Notes: generated from the sequence alone by a model not told the origin. A stretch of 64,000 nt of DNA from Bryum argenteum (GCA_037043015.1 CM073321.1:41870420-41934419); one strand, 5' to 3'; numbered from the stretch's first letter, positions 22,103-32,690 are shown. Numbers and translations: made by a program.

Positions 22103-24313
22103 CTAATTTTGTACCGGGATCCTATCCAAAATCCCTGCAAGCAGTATGCGCTTTATCTCGTTGAAGCTTAAGGTGGGGGCGGTCACGAGGTGGTCGTCTT
22201 GGAGTCGGAATCTACAAACCATGCGGAAAATGTAGCATAGGTGCTTGCAGTTATACCATCCTCCACGCCCTTTGTGGTGCAATGCCATATCTGTGAAATC
22301 AATACAAGTGCAGCTAGGGAATGATCCTATCGTAAGCTTGTACTCCGCTGCCTTTGACCCGCTGGTTGATTTCAAATCAATGACTGCTCCAATACCCGGG
22401 CTAGGAATAAGGGTGATCTGGGCCATCTTTGCGTGTAGAAGCGTTGCCGAATCCCACCTTGCGAGTTGCTTCTCCGAGTTCTTACGAGTGACAAAACGCT
22501 TGCAAGATTTGTTGTTGCGCACCGTCATGTACTTATCTGGTTGTGTTGGGATTGGGATGCTTTCAATTTGATCCGCAATGGCAACGTTATATCCAAACTG
22601 ACGCTCCATCGGCATTGGTCGTTTTTGTTGTAGCTGGAATCCCGCTCGTTGAAGTGCCAAGACCTCACGCATAGTTAGATTTGTTCCTTTCTGAACAGGC
22701 CAAACCGTTCGGACATCAAGAATTAGATCCGTAATCCACCTTCTGCGGGGGCCTTTAACACACCTGTTCAGATCATCTAGGTTCTTTGGGCGATCGTCAC
22801 GAGTCCCATGGAATGTAGGTGCTAGGCCTGCTGGCCTACTGATCTTTTGCTGGCATTGCTTTGACGCGCTTCGGTTTCCAATGCAAGTCGGATTGCTATT
22901 TGCAGGAACACGACGGATGTGTCATTTTCCTTTCTCATAATCATCTTCTTGGACTTCAGTGGTATGCACAATGGGTGCAGTTGGAACTGGCGCAGCCGCT
23001 GGAATATCGTCCACGTCTTTGTCATCTAATTGAATAGGAATAGAAGGAGATCCTTGAGAGCGTGTTCTCCTTTTGGAGTGCTTTGGCTGAGAGAAGTTAA
23101 CCTTTTCGAACCAATGGGAACCGTCATGAGCACCAGGTTGCGTTTTGAAACGCCTTTTACTTGATCCAAAAACTTCCTCGCCAGCATAATTAGGGTCCGC
23201 AACCAGGAAGTCCTTAGCACCGGGGATGGCTTCCTTGGCTTTGTACATTGTGTTCAAATTCCTACTTTGATGTGCAAGCCTGAAGAGCAGTACTCCTTGT
23301 CCGGTCCAGTTTTACCGCGCTTACTGTGTAGAAAAGAGTTGTAACGTGTGCATAGCATGAATGCCCTGACATAATCGTCCATTAGTGCTTTTAAAATATC
23401 CTGAACTTCTTTACCGGACTGTTTTAACCATGCAGCGTGGATGGTTTCAGCCAAATTGTACATTGGCATTTCAGCTTTCTCTTCATTTGTAAGGTCTTGC
23501 ACAAAGTCAAATTAGGTCATTTGGACTGTTGGAAATGGAAAACCAACTGTTACGTAAATCTAAACAAATGCAAGTACAAGAATATGTGGATCGTGTAGGA
23601 AAATGAATCATGGGAGTGGCGGCACAAGGGAGGCATGTCTATAGAGTAGAGGTATGAGAAGAATGGAAAGTGCCGTGGTGGATGGTACGTCGAGAGAAAT
23701 ATTTAAGCATATCACACAAACAAAAGTTCAAGCACGCTTACAAGATCCATGAAGCCTCTCCATTGCCTGTAACAAAAATGCCACCACGCAGCCATGACTC
23801 CATGGCTGGCAAATTTGAATCAGTAACAGCTTGACTTGACACCCACCACGACCAAATTGCAAGGTAGCGTGTCTCGGCCTCGTTCATATTGATTGCATCT
23901 TTATACTGTATACAGATTCGCTTATGCTCATCGCGGAGCAGCGGGGTTACGTATAAGTTTGTTACTCTGTGCATGCATTTTGTCCAGTGGAGTAGACACG
24001 ATCTCTCCTTCTCTTTCATGGGCACAGTCTTGTCTCTCGTCCCGTAAATCTCTCGAACAGTGTTCTAGGTGGCTTGAGCGCTATCAGCCATGAAACCTTT
24101 GAAATTGACGTTGACGACACCATGACGCGCCATAACTTCGTTAAGCATCCTCCAAAGGTATGATTGTGCGTCCTTAGTCTGAGATTGCATGTCGCAAATG
24201 GCAATTGTCATCACCTTGGCGTGTTGACGGTGTGACCCGCCCTGTAACACCGTTGTAGCACTGTCCACTATTGGTGTGTTGGTGTGACCATGATCCTTGT
24301 AACATTGGTGCAA
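22103..24313 (-). pseudogene. SWIM-zinc-finger transposase remnant of the nested element
   Basis: Read leftward, 24313-23738 encodes an RNase H-like segment with KVMTIAICDMQSQ, NVNFKGFMADSAQAT (then a stop), KERSCLLHWTKCMH and a WLR region. Next, 23502-23254 has MPMYNLAETIHAAW, a basic linker follows, and 22672-22103 has a SWIM zinc finger: FPSCTCIDF and, after a gap, NCKHLCYIF (C-x-C...C-x-H). This order resembles MULE/KDZ-type transposases that carry SWIM fingers for DNA binding. I recall KGFMADSAQA-like wording from plant transposase-like proteins. Frame changes occur near 24064, 23740, 23510 and 22920, some of which may be introns. Confidence 0.75.
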
Positions 24314-24876
24314 CCCTCTCTAATAACACTGGTGTAGCTCCGTGCACTGCAAGTGTGATAGTGTAACTCTAAGCACTGAACTATAAAAACCCCATGGTTT
24401 GTCATCGGTCAATATTGCATCCATAGGGTGTCCGATCGCGGCGAATCAAACCATTCCGGAATCCACAGGTCCCGGACAACACCGTGGACGGACCCTCGTT
24501 AGCAAATTCCACCTCATTCAAGAGTCGTTTCTTTGGGTTGCACATATAGACGCATAGAGGATCTCTTGATTATGCAAAAAAATCTCAACCACAGTGTAGG
24601 GTACAGCGCGAGAATTTTGAAACCACCTCAAGTTTGCGATTTGGATGTAAGACGGATGAGCCATTTGCGGATGATGTTTGCAAATTCAAAACTTCATCCG
24701 TTCATAACTCCTCCGTTCTAAGTCTGATCACAACGTTTGTTACCGTTTTGGAATGGGCTCGACATAGGCTACAGCGTAGTTGCCTTGGATTTACAGCCCT
24801 TACTCCATCCGGTGCCTGACCATAGTACCGGCGGTTAGCCTCTGATACTTACTTGGGCCGCATCACATAAACCGCA

Positions 24877-25110
24877 TCACAAAAGAGTGAGTTGATCCGA
24901 TTGAAGCCAATGCTCTGCCACTTTGACATGGTAATCAAGGCCTCCCAGATGAGCCCTAAACACTACATTGGGTACCCGATGGAATAAAATGGATGTTTTG
25001 CGCACTGAAGCAGCGGGAATGAAGCAGCGCCCGTCACGACACTGAATGACATCTAAGACCCCATCTGGTACCCGACAGTGGCAAGAAGAAGAATCCTGCA
25101 TCTCATTGAT
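24877..25110 (-). other. Unassigned open segment 5' of the SWIM transposase
   Basis: A frame of about 74 codons on the minus strand lies upstream of the transposase core and includes palindromes of the ATCGGGTACCCGAT type. It may be an upstream exon of the leftward gene, but I recognise no domain. Confidence 0.25.
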
Positions 25111-25778
25111 GATATTTTGTCGCGCTTGTCATGCCTACTATTCGGCAACTCTGACCTTATCGGGTAACCGGTGGGGACTTTCGATTGATTTTTTCTTCAT
25201 GGCCAGGACAAGATCATCAATGCAATCGAGGTAAGTTTGCCTAATACTTTCGCTAAATCTTCAAATATGACAACGAAAACCTTTGTTGAATGTACTTGTA
25301 TTTATAAATGTCAAAATTAAATGGAGAACTATTGATCTGTATTTCCCATCGGGTACTCGATAGGGTATTTCTATTCGATTCGTTGCGATTCTGAGAATAA
25401 TTTGAAGTTTTTCCAGATGAATTTGCAATCCGGAAAGGGGTCTGGCGCTTGCTGGTGTCCAAGGACCCTCACTTGCCGCAACCCAGCGTGTGGGCGCAGC
25501 TTGAGGTGGGTGAGGGCTGCGTTGCAGTCAGGTGGGGGTCGGGTGGCCGATGGGGTCTTGGGACCCGCACTTGCTCCACCGCGGCGCCTCAACGCTAGAG
25601 GCCTGGGTTCGGCCCTCAGGAACGCGGTCGCCCCTTCCAGCCATAATCGGCCATGTAGGTGGGGGTCGGGTGCCCGATGGGGCCCCGCCGCGCTCACCTA
25701 CCCCGGCCCCAGCGCCGCTCTAGGCCGCATCCTTACTCCCTGACGCGGCTGGCGTGGGGAGATCGGGCGCCCGATGAG
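24967..25778. repeat. Seven ATCGGGTACCCGAT-type palindromes in the centre of the nested transposon
   Basis: Copies or variants lie near 24967, 25061, 25158, 25347, 25538, 25662 and 25761 (TTGGGTACCCGATGG, ATCGGGTACTCGAT, GTCGGGTGGCCGATGG, GTCGGGTGCCCGATGG, ATCGGGCGCCCGATG). The left four are in AT-rich and the right three in GC-rich DNA. The right three are embedded in a larger ~120-bp duplication with GGTGGGGGTCGGG. They lie between the two divergent genes, where a shared promoter is expected. Confidence 0.7.
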
Positions 25779-25930
25779 GTCCCGCGACCTGGAGGGGCCT
25801 TACCACGCCGGGGCCTTACCTTGCCTCCACTAGCCGTCAAAGGCAGCAAAGGACGCGTCAAGACAAAGCGAAGGGCGCGTCGCGACACAACATACCGAGG
25901 CGACAACATCAAACCCCAACTTTGACATTG
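25400..25930. other. GC-rich central region of nested transposon
   Basis: The sequence becomes strongly GC-rich between the leftward SWIM transposase and the rightward gene starting near 26090. I infer a bidirectional promoter or leader region from the gene layout. Long frames on both strands reflect composition. Confidence 0.45.
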
Positions 25931-26089
25931 CTCCCAGGAACTATTAATTACCTTATGAAGCAGCTCCCATTGTCTGCCCTCCCTGGAATGAGCTTCATCA
26001 AATGAAGGCAGACGACATAGGATAAGATTTGTAATTCATTTCATGTATAAGTTTTCTTGACTATTCTTCCGTTTTTGTGTTCAAACAGA

Positions 26090-27934
26090 TGAGCTTAGTC
26101 AGTTGGAAGGGGAGTTGGCTTTGACGAACACAACCTTCGCCACACCGGCACCTGAGAATCGACCTGCAACTCGATCAACGCATAAAAATGACGTAGACAA
26201 TGCTGATCGACTAGCAAAGATGTCATTGACCTCAAGGCTGGATAAGGGCAAAGCTCCCGCTAAGGAGAGCGTCGTTGAACGCGGACGGCCTGCTGAAGAG
26301 TCGCGCTCTTTTCAACACATAGTGGTTGAGGGTGGACATCCCGATGAAGGACCCCAAGCAGCTGAGGAGAGTTTGGTGGATCACGATAGCATTCCGTTGA
26401 CAGAGGCTGAGGTCCAGGAGAGATTGGACAGTCTTGTAAGCGAGGAGGCTGTTCACACTGGATCCCGAATAGACGCGCTTTGTTTGAAGCCCAAACAAAA
26501 GTCACGTCTGAACATTCCTCTTTGCAGGCTGAAGGGACTGACAGCTGTAAGACCAGCAACGAAAAATGATATATCCAACTTCTTCAAAGTCGATTTGTCA
26601 ATGGAGGATACATGAAGGGGGCGGCTGTCTTCTACGTTGCATTAGAAGACGACAACTCCAAGTCCCATGACGTGACTGAGGAGGACATGTTGTTGTGGAG
26701 CGACAATTGGCGTGCTGTTAACGACGAGTTTGAACCAAAATTGAAAGATGGTCCAGTTTTGCAACAATTATCGAATAAAATGTTTAATGTTTGGCATGGT
26801 AATCACCGGTTGCAGGCTTGGCTACCAATCATCAAAAAAAAGCACGCTCATGACATTGAGTGGCATTTCTCTGTTAATTGCATCATTTGGACATCAGGGG
26901 TAGGGTTATGGACACGCTTTCGATGTTGTATGACATAAATCAGTAAGTTTCTACCTTCATAATCCTTTCAACCATTTCAATTTGAAATTTAACTCAATCC
27001 GTTTTCTCATTTATTGCTTGCCGTTGATGGATTTTCAAGCGCAATCAAAACAGCCATGTGAAGGAGAATCTTGTGCAGAAGTTATATCGACTGTATGCAG
27101 TTGCAAAAAAGCCTCTTGAATATTTCAAGGGCTTAGTATCAGAGCCTGATTATAACAAAGCAGAGACCAAAAGTGTTCGGAGTTCGGACTTGGTTTTTGC
27201 TTACGATTCCTGGGCTTACAAACTTCCTCTACCAGGTTAGTATCACATATGAGTCCTTGCCAACATACACTTTTGTAACGCCACTAATAAACGTTTCCTG
27301 TGAAATGCAGAGTGAGATATCAAAGGCTGCTGATACTGCAGCAAAGAGTTTTGAGAAGATGTTTCCAAATAGGGACGAATGGACAGGGCACGGGATTAAC
27401 GAATACATCTACAAGCATGTAACAGCCAAGAGAGGTACTTTAGAACGGGAGCTGAAGAAGCTTCTTCCAATTTGTGATTAGAAGTACGAAAGTAAGTTCA
27501 TCGAGAAGGTGAAGGAGCATTACGAGACCTTCCGTCCCCCCGAGATGCTCATCGAGAAGCTGTACGCATTTGCAACCTCTGCAATGAACATCAACTCCAA
27601 GCTCTCCTGGTTGGACAGATGGAACTGGAGCCCGAAGTCTAGAAGGAATTGAAATTCCCAAAACAGAAGTTCTTCGATGAGCAATTCAATTCCTTCTTGA
27701 ACAAAGTTACTTTCTGGGCACAGGTAAATGTCGGCAATTGAATTTGGACCTTTGGAATTTCTGGCTTCTCATGGAACGCCGCTTCTCCTTTTCTTGCAGC
27801 TTTCGGAAGATTGTCAAACCCAAGTAGTTGGTGCTCTCAAGGCGTTGAGGGTGGACGTCGAATATAAACCAGAAGGGCGAGACCAAATCATGCAAATCCA
27901 GGACTTATGCAAGGTCACAAGTCAGAATACTAAG
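26090..27934 (+). pseudogene. Second gene of the nested transposon, ParB-like motif
   Basis: Inferred exons are 26090-26940, 27030-27234, 27311-27722 and 27800-27934, with GT-AG junctions at GTAAGTTTC, GTTAGTATC and GTAAATGTC. A frameshift separates the segments ending at about 26615 and starting at 26612. The N-terminal part is hydrophilic with a run of Glu and Pro. It then has LNIPLCRLKGLTAVR and, ~80 residues later, FNVWHGNHRLQAW. An R...GxHR arrangement of this kind resembles the ParB/sulfiredoxin nucleotide-binding fold, a tentative assignment. A stop at 27479 and a frame change near 27650 break the C-terminal half. It is transcribed away from the transposase and may encode an accessory protein. 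Confidence 0.5.
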
Positions 27935-28224
27935 GTTGCGATTCTAAGGACCCACCTTTACGTAAATTTATTATACATTGATGACGTTAGCCCTGAATTT
28001 CTTAGTTACTATATATATATGACGTCAGCCCTAATTTCTAGAAAACATAGTAAGAGATGTTCCAACTTAAAACTGTGATATTTTACGGCCATAGGCACCC
28101 TAAAGGCTAAAGCATGGTTATACACACTCCTTCTCCAAAACTCTTTGTTATCAAATCGTTACATAATCCACCCAAATTAGAGCAACATCTAATTTATTCT
28201 AAGTAAATTGAAGGACCCTCATAA
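27935..28224. other. No recognisable gene
   Basis: AT-rich tail of the nested transposon with a TATATATA run near 28010. I see no domain. Confidence 0.4.
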
Positions 28225-28415
28225 GTGGTCCAAATAATTTGGTCCAAACAGAGTAAAAACTTCGCTCTAAAAATGGATAATCGCTCAGGAAAATCTGCCC
28301 ACCGCTCTTAAAAGTCTGCTCACCGCTCATGGAAATCTGCTCACTGCACGCACCGTAGCAATCCTGCGCGTCGAACGCCACACACGCTTTTTAATCGCTA
28401 AGTTTATTACCCACA
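28225..28415. repeat. Right inverted subterminal repeat of nested transposon
   Basis: Three CTGCTCACCGCTC-type words (about 28289, 28313, 28337) are inverted counterparts of the GTGAGCAG words at 21384-21448. Beyond them, GGGCGGGCACGCC at about 28447 also occurs near the left end at 21200. Confidence 0.75.
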
Positions 28416-28552
28416 AAATATTACACACCCCCTACAATTAAGGTGGGCGGGCACGCCAGTCCGTCCGGGACAACTCGTACGCCCGTTTTGCCTGCTTGAT
28501 TACCTCAACACGCCTGATAGTTCAACCTTGCTTATCGCGCGTCGACTTTTCC

Positions 28553-28780
28553 TGGAAGAGTGCAAGGGCCGCCACCTAGTATCGGAATTGAGAACTACGC
28601 GGAATATGAAGTGGAAAAATTATTAGATTCACGGCACAGAAGGGGAAAATTGGAGTATTTTGTGCACTGAAGCGGCTACGACATCAATGAAAGAACGTGG
28701 GAGGATGCCGAAAATCTTGCGAACGCCTCGGAAAAGGTATAGGAATTTCATCAACGATACCCTCATAAGCCTAGACCATC
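28553..28780 (+). pseudogene. Chromodomain at the C-terminus of chromovirus integrase
   Basis: After the nested insertion the integrase frame resumes with GPPPSIG and then EYEVEKLLDSR (about 28602), KLEYFVH, GYDINERTWEDAENL and EFHQRYPHKPRP. This is the standard chromodomain pattern, which in chromoviruses guides integration to chromatin marks. The aromatic residue expected in the VHW position is now TGA (28668-28670) and there is a TAG at 28740-28742. Confidence 0.9.
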
Positions 28781-28852
28781 CCAACGATAGCTTCTCTGTG
28801 ACGCCATTACACCACCATGATTCACAATATTGCTTCTCGGAGACCTCGAAGT

Positions 28853-28867
28853 TAGAAGGGGAGGTGA
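28853..28867 (+). other. Polypurine tract of the chromovirus
   Basis: AGAAGGGGAGGTGA lies immediately before the 3' LTR start TGTCACGG, the expected position for priming of plus-strand DNA synthesis. Confidence 0.8.
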
Positions 28868-29109
28868 TGTCACGGACATACATTAGAAACTTCTAGAAGA
28901 TTGAGAAGCGTCTCGAAGCGTCTCGAAAGTTGCTTGAGAAGTCTCAGAAGAAGCTTCTCATCTGGTAATATATATATAGGAGTCGAGGTTGAAGGGTTCT
29001 TCAGTCTCGACAACACATCTCTTGGTGTTGTTTGTATTCTTGTTTTGTTTATCCAAGTTCTTATTAGTTTCTGTTCAGAATATCCTTGTGTCTTTCCGTG
29101 TCCTTGACA
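28868..29109 (+). repeat. 3' LTR of the chromovirus
   Basis: It runs from TGTCACGGACATACATTAG to CCTTGACA, keeping canonical TG...CA ends. A TATATATATA element lies near 28967 and an AGAAGCTTCT palindrome just before it. The 5' copy has an extra GAAGTCTCGGAAGTTGCT unit. The following CCACC matches the base pairs before the 5' LTR. Confidence 0.92.
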
Positions 29110-29393
29110 CCACCCCTGGCACATGCGGACGCAGAGGAGTAACGCCAAGTCACCCTCGATCTAAGCAAAAGAAGAGAGCTCCTTCTTCTTCAGATAAAGC
29201 TGACTTGAGTCGCAAGCGTAGGAAAGCCATCGCTCAAACAAGTACTGCAATAGTAAGGGGTGTTTTCCAAGAACAACTCTTAACTGGTTTTGCTAATAGG
29301 CTTGACTTGACAGTAGCAACAGGTCAAGTCAAACGTCGATTTAGTCGAACTATCGAGACTGGAATTGTACCTCCTGATCCTAGAATTACATAG
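29110..29393 (+). pseudogene. Basic protein fragment of unknown family
   Basis: Immediately after the chromovirus target site the translation is open to a stop at 29391 and contains a strongly basic stretch (SKQKKRAP, LSRKRRKA) that could be a nuclear-localisation signal. The frame can be extended into 16500-16534 across the chromovirus insertion, so the retrotransposon may have landed in this frame. I recognise no domain. Confidence 0.4.
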
Positions 29394-30365
29394 AAAGCAA
29401 AACCCCTGTCAACTTTTAGAGAAGACGACTTGACGCACCACATACAAGACAAAGTCGTCTACAGATACAAACACAAAACAAGAGGTGGCTGCGTGAGAGG
29501 ATGGAGAAGAACATAATATAAAATGATGAGCAACGCCCCTCCACTCGAGAAGGGGAGTACATATAGGCGCAGGTCTGACACCGTATCAGAATTGGTCTGC
29601 CCGATCTGGTCCGGTCGATCTAGTCAGTCGACCAGCAGTGTCGAGTGACTCATCAGCTGCCTAGGTTGGGTATTTATAGACTCGCCTATCTCTCAAACTC
29701 TCTACCAGATATCAACCGGATATCAACCAGATCCACTATCGACAGGGTGTCGACTAGCCAAACTTAGCCTAAGGGAATATTTGTAGAATATTTGGTTAAC
29801 AGTACCGGCTCAAACTACGGGGATTTGAGGGTCAGCCTTAACAAATGTGACAACTAAAGCGGGGACTTTTGAGGAGAAACTACAGGAGTTCGAGAAATCC
29901 GCTAACTTACAAATGGAGTTTTGGAATAATCACAAGAACTGCATCCTGCTGGAAATGAAAGCAATGGAGGTAGATATCGATCAGTGCATACTGGCAAAGG
30001 ATCAGTATGTCATCTGAACCCTAGAGAAGAACATGGTTTAGTGAGTCGCAAGAGAACTTGTCTCAATGATTGATGTCAAGCAAAGACAAAAAATGTGCCT
30101 GACTCCAGTGGATGCCAAAGGGAGACTCTTAAAGAAAAAGTTCAGAGATTAGGATGAGATGAAGGACGGAACGTTTATGATCATCAACAGGCAACATAGC
30201 ATTTGTACATCCAAACAGCTCTAGAAGGAAGGATGTTGGTAAAGAGAAAAAGTGCTATACCTACCGGTAGGGCAATCTTGACACAAAAGGACTACATTGC
30301 TAAGCAAGCTTAACCTCAATGTGTGTGACCACACAAGGAAGCCTTCATTTATAAAGAAGAAGGTA
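29394..30365 (+). other. Degenerate coding-like remnant, no recognised family
   Basis: Short frames with stops, including a stretch with FEEKLQEFEKSANLQMEFW around 29860-29930 that looks like coiled coil. I cannot name it or join it confidently with its neighbours. Confidence 0.3.
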
Positions 30366-30369
30366 CAAT

Positions 30370-30517
30370 GAAGAGATCCAAGATCTAGATCTAGATCTGG
30401 ATCTGAAACTGAATCTAAATCTAGATCAGGATCTGAATCTAGATCTGGATCTGAATTTAGATCTAAATCTAGATCAGAATCTAGATCTACATCTGGATTT
30501 GAATATGGATCTGGATA
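30370..30517 (+). repeat. AGATCT-rich hexanucleotide repeat
   Basis: Six-base units AGATCT, GGATCT, GAATCT and AAATCT are repeated about 24 times. Every unit ends in ATCT or ATCA, giving a regular 6-bp period. Confidence 0.85.
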
Positions 30518-30790
30518 CAGTGTCGGGTCGGACGGTCGGGTTGACCATTGGGTCGGATAGTCGGGTCGACTGCCGAGTCGGTAGGTCAGCTCGACTTCCG
30601 GGTCGGTAGGTCGGGTCGACTGCCGGGTCGGACGGTCGGGTCGACTAACGGGTTGGACGGTCGGGTCGACTACCGGGTCGGACGGTCCGGTCGACTGCCG
30701 GGTCGGACAGACAGGTCGACTGGCGGGTCGGACGGTCGGTTCGACTGGACAGTCGGGTCGGCTAGACAGTCGGGTCGCTGGACAGTTGGC
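30518..30790 (+). repeat. GGTCGGGTCGACTGCC minisatellite
   Basis: About nine to ten units of roughly 26-30 bp share GGTCGGGTCGACT and GCCGGGTCGGAC. The CGGGTCGAC word is also the centre of the palindrome used by copy 4 when read on its minus strand, so the two may be related. Confidence 0.75.
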
Positions 30791-30819
30791 TACTAAGGGC
30801 TATAAAATTCCGTTAACAG

Positions 30820-31075
30820 ATGTGGAGAGGTTCGACGCAACGAGCTCCGCAAATGGAACGCCTACATCTTCTGGACCTTGGACGCCGCTAAACTTTGGGC
30901 AATCTCAAAGTTTTATAACATCACCAACCACTTAGACAATGCGCAATCTTCATGGGGATACCAAGTAGTCGCTTGTAGGAACATTTGGTAAGCCTTTAAG
31001 TGTCCAACTGATGTTTTGTCCGAAGTACAAACAAGGGGTAAGAAGGCGGTGCTCATCGTCAATAACTACAAGGTA
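30820..31075 (+). pseudogene. Probable upstream exon of an unrecognised gene
   Basis: A coding-like stretch with WNAYIFWTLDAAKLW is followed by one in-frame stop (about 30990) and ends in AACTACAAG/GTAACGGG, a plausible donor. The next open segment starts after an acceptor-like GTACGTAG near 31173. No domain recognised. Confidence 0.4.
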
Positions 31076-31173
31076 ACGGGTTGATCTCAAATGCGTATTG
31101 TCGGGTCAAAGATTCTTTTGCTGCTAATGTTCCTTTTGCTTCACAATGCTAACCAAAACTGTTTGATGTACGT

Positions 31174-31961
31174 AGAGCTTCACGGTTGCTGTGACAAAGA
31201 GATACCAGAACATCAATGCGGACAAGGATGGGTTAAGTGTCCATTCCGCAGCCAATCTGAAGAATGAGCTTCAAATCATCACCCTACCGGACAACGCCTT
31301 TGAGTATTGGGAAAGATTTCTTCAGAAGCATGCTGATAGCGAAGTGAACGACCCCGTCACAAGGTTGCCTTTCAATAAAACAAAGAACTACATGTCAAAG
31401 AGTAATAAGCTGCCACGAGAGTTCTTTAGGCGTTGTGGATGGTTCATTGATAAGGACTTCACGATCATGCCCATCCATCTACTTGGAGAAACTCATGGAC
31501 AAAAGACAACTTATCCCACAGTCACTGTTGGGAAATCTTTTGTGCTTGTTCCGGACAACGTGGCGTGCGCTGACTTGGTAGAGAGACGGAAGCGCAAGAA
31601 AGTTATGCTTGAGGATATCATGTCAATCAAGCCCTTCCTTAATCTTATCGACACTGGTGGGAAAGTCATTAATGCTACATGGAAGGCTTGGAAGACCAGA
31701 CACCTGATTACATCGGCAAGGTGGGATTTTTTCGTGACATATTCTAGCGCAGACTACTGCAGAAAGCGCCTCCACAACAAGGCGAAGTCAAAAAATGCGG
31801 TCGAGATGGAGCAGCAACATTTTGAGGTTGTGCACATGTACAAAAGGTTCATGACGCTCAAGTACCTTACAAAAGAACCTCTTGGAAGTGAGCAAATCAG
31901 AGGGCTGGATTTCAAAGCGAAGGCTTTAGGCACCAGCAACCATTACACTTACACTTTATGA
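31174..31961 (+). CDS. Uncharacterised open frame (about 260 codons)
   Basis: The frame is open from the inferred acceptor at about 31173 to a TGA at 31959, with a first Met at 31191. The protein is basic and soluble-looking, with FRRCGWFIDKDF, SFVLVPDNVACADLV and RRKRKKVMLEDI. No transmembrane segment or catalytic motif is recognised. Its style (length, Lys and aromatic content, GT-AG intron upstream) resembles the second gene of the nested transposon, so it could be the C-terminal part of a related gene. That is a guess. It is the longest undisturbed frame between 29110 and 37200. Confidence 0.5.
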
Positions 31962-32690
31962 GAGGTGAATCTGACACTTCTTGACTTGCGGAATGTCTCA
32001 CGATCACCAGCAACCGAGACGTGCGGTGCCGTTGACCCATCCTTGGACTTTCTTGCCATCATCTAGAGTCAAAGATCTCGGAGTCAAAAGTCTGGCTCTT
32101 TGTCTTGTCCGGTAAGGAAGACCAGAAAAGTGCAACAAAGTTTGCAGCTGAAGAGCACTTTCAGTATGAGCCGTCTCTCTCCATGTACGTACCGAGTAAG
32201 GCGGAAATGTTTAACAACGTCACCTGCAGGAAGACTGCATCGGACGTGACACTTCTCTTCCTTTTCAAAAAACGAAGCGACTTTGCGAAAGTTGCGAAGA
32301 AGTTTGTCAACTAGAAGTATGACACACTAGCCACTTGCCTGTATTATGTAGAGGCAGCCAAAATACGGAGCCAAAATGGCGGTTTTATCCGACTGAACTC
32401 CGCATGAAGTTCTACTAGTAGATCCTGACCGCATGCCGCTCAGTGAAGAAATACGTCATTGACATTCATGCGGGCGCTAAGTTCCTCCTCGCCACGAAGG
32501 TGACCACTTGTACTTCTTTCCATAGTATCGTTGGGTAGACAGTACCCATTGCTCTTTGGAGCTTTGTGCTTAATAGTACCGTCGATACGACGGTAATTTG
32601 GACTAATAAAGTCCTGTAGAATCATTTGTCACCTGTAATACTTGTGTCGGAGGTAAACAGTCTTTCAATTGACGAATCGACGATAGAATT
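31962..32690 (+). pseudogene. Degenerate continuation of the 31174-31961 gene
   Basis: Coding-like pieces continue with frame changes: one open piece is 32105-32314 (ATKFAAEEHFQYEPSLSMYV), ended by TAG, and another reads on to about 32400. No family is recognised. Confidence 0.35.

Larger units (their letters stand above)
21200..28552. mobile_element. Nested DNA transposon with inverted subterminal repeats and two divergent genes
   Basis: It interrupts the chromovirus between the integrase tail and the chromodomain; the flanking frame would rejoin around CATACC/GGAAGAG. Subterminal sequences are inverted copies: GGTGCGTGCGGTGAGCAG at 21384 pairs with the reverse complement of 28337-28354 (17 of 18 positions), and GAGCAATGGGCGGATTTTC at 21430 pairs with that of about 28289. 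These lie about 184 and 198 bp from the two proposed ends. A SWIM-type transposase gene runs leftward and a second gene rightward, on either side of a GC-rich centre. Target duplication and exact ends are unresolved. The SWIM finger and ADSAQA-type core suggest a MULE- or KDZ-related family. Confidence 0.75.
16535..29109 (+). mobile_element. Ty3-type chromovirus LTR retrotransposon, split by a nested DNA transposon
   Basis: The element has two related LTRs (16535-16815 and 28868-29109) and is flanked by the 5-bp direct repeat CCACC on both sides (16530-16534 and 29110-29114). The order is gag, protease, RT, RNase H, integrase, chromodomain, which is the order of Ty3/Gypsy chromoviruses. Many stops and frameshifts make it non-coding today. 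The internal region is interrupted from about 21200 to 28552 by another element, between the integrase C-terminus (HVSLLEPY) and the chromodomain. Without that insertion it would be about 5.2 kb. Fungal-like wording of the RT and integrase suggests the Tcn1-like group known from mosses and lycophytes, which is recall and needs a phylogeny. Confidence 0.92.

Noticed and set aside
25371-25925. GC-rich frames of 60-110 codons between the two genes of the nested transposon
   Set aside because: Present on both strands, explained by a GC-rich tandem duplication, and without any recognised motif.
21200-28460. GGGCGGGCACGCC at both ends of the nested element as long terminal direct repeats
   Set aside because: Only the 13-bp word is shared directly; the stronger signal is the inverted subterminal repeats, so an LTR interpretation does not fit.
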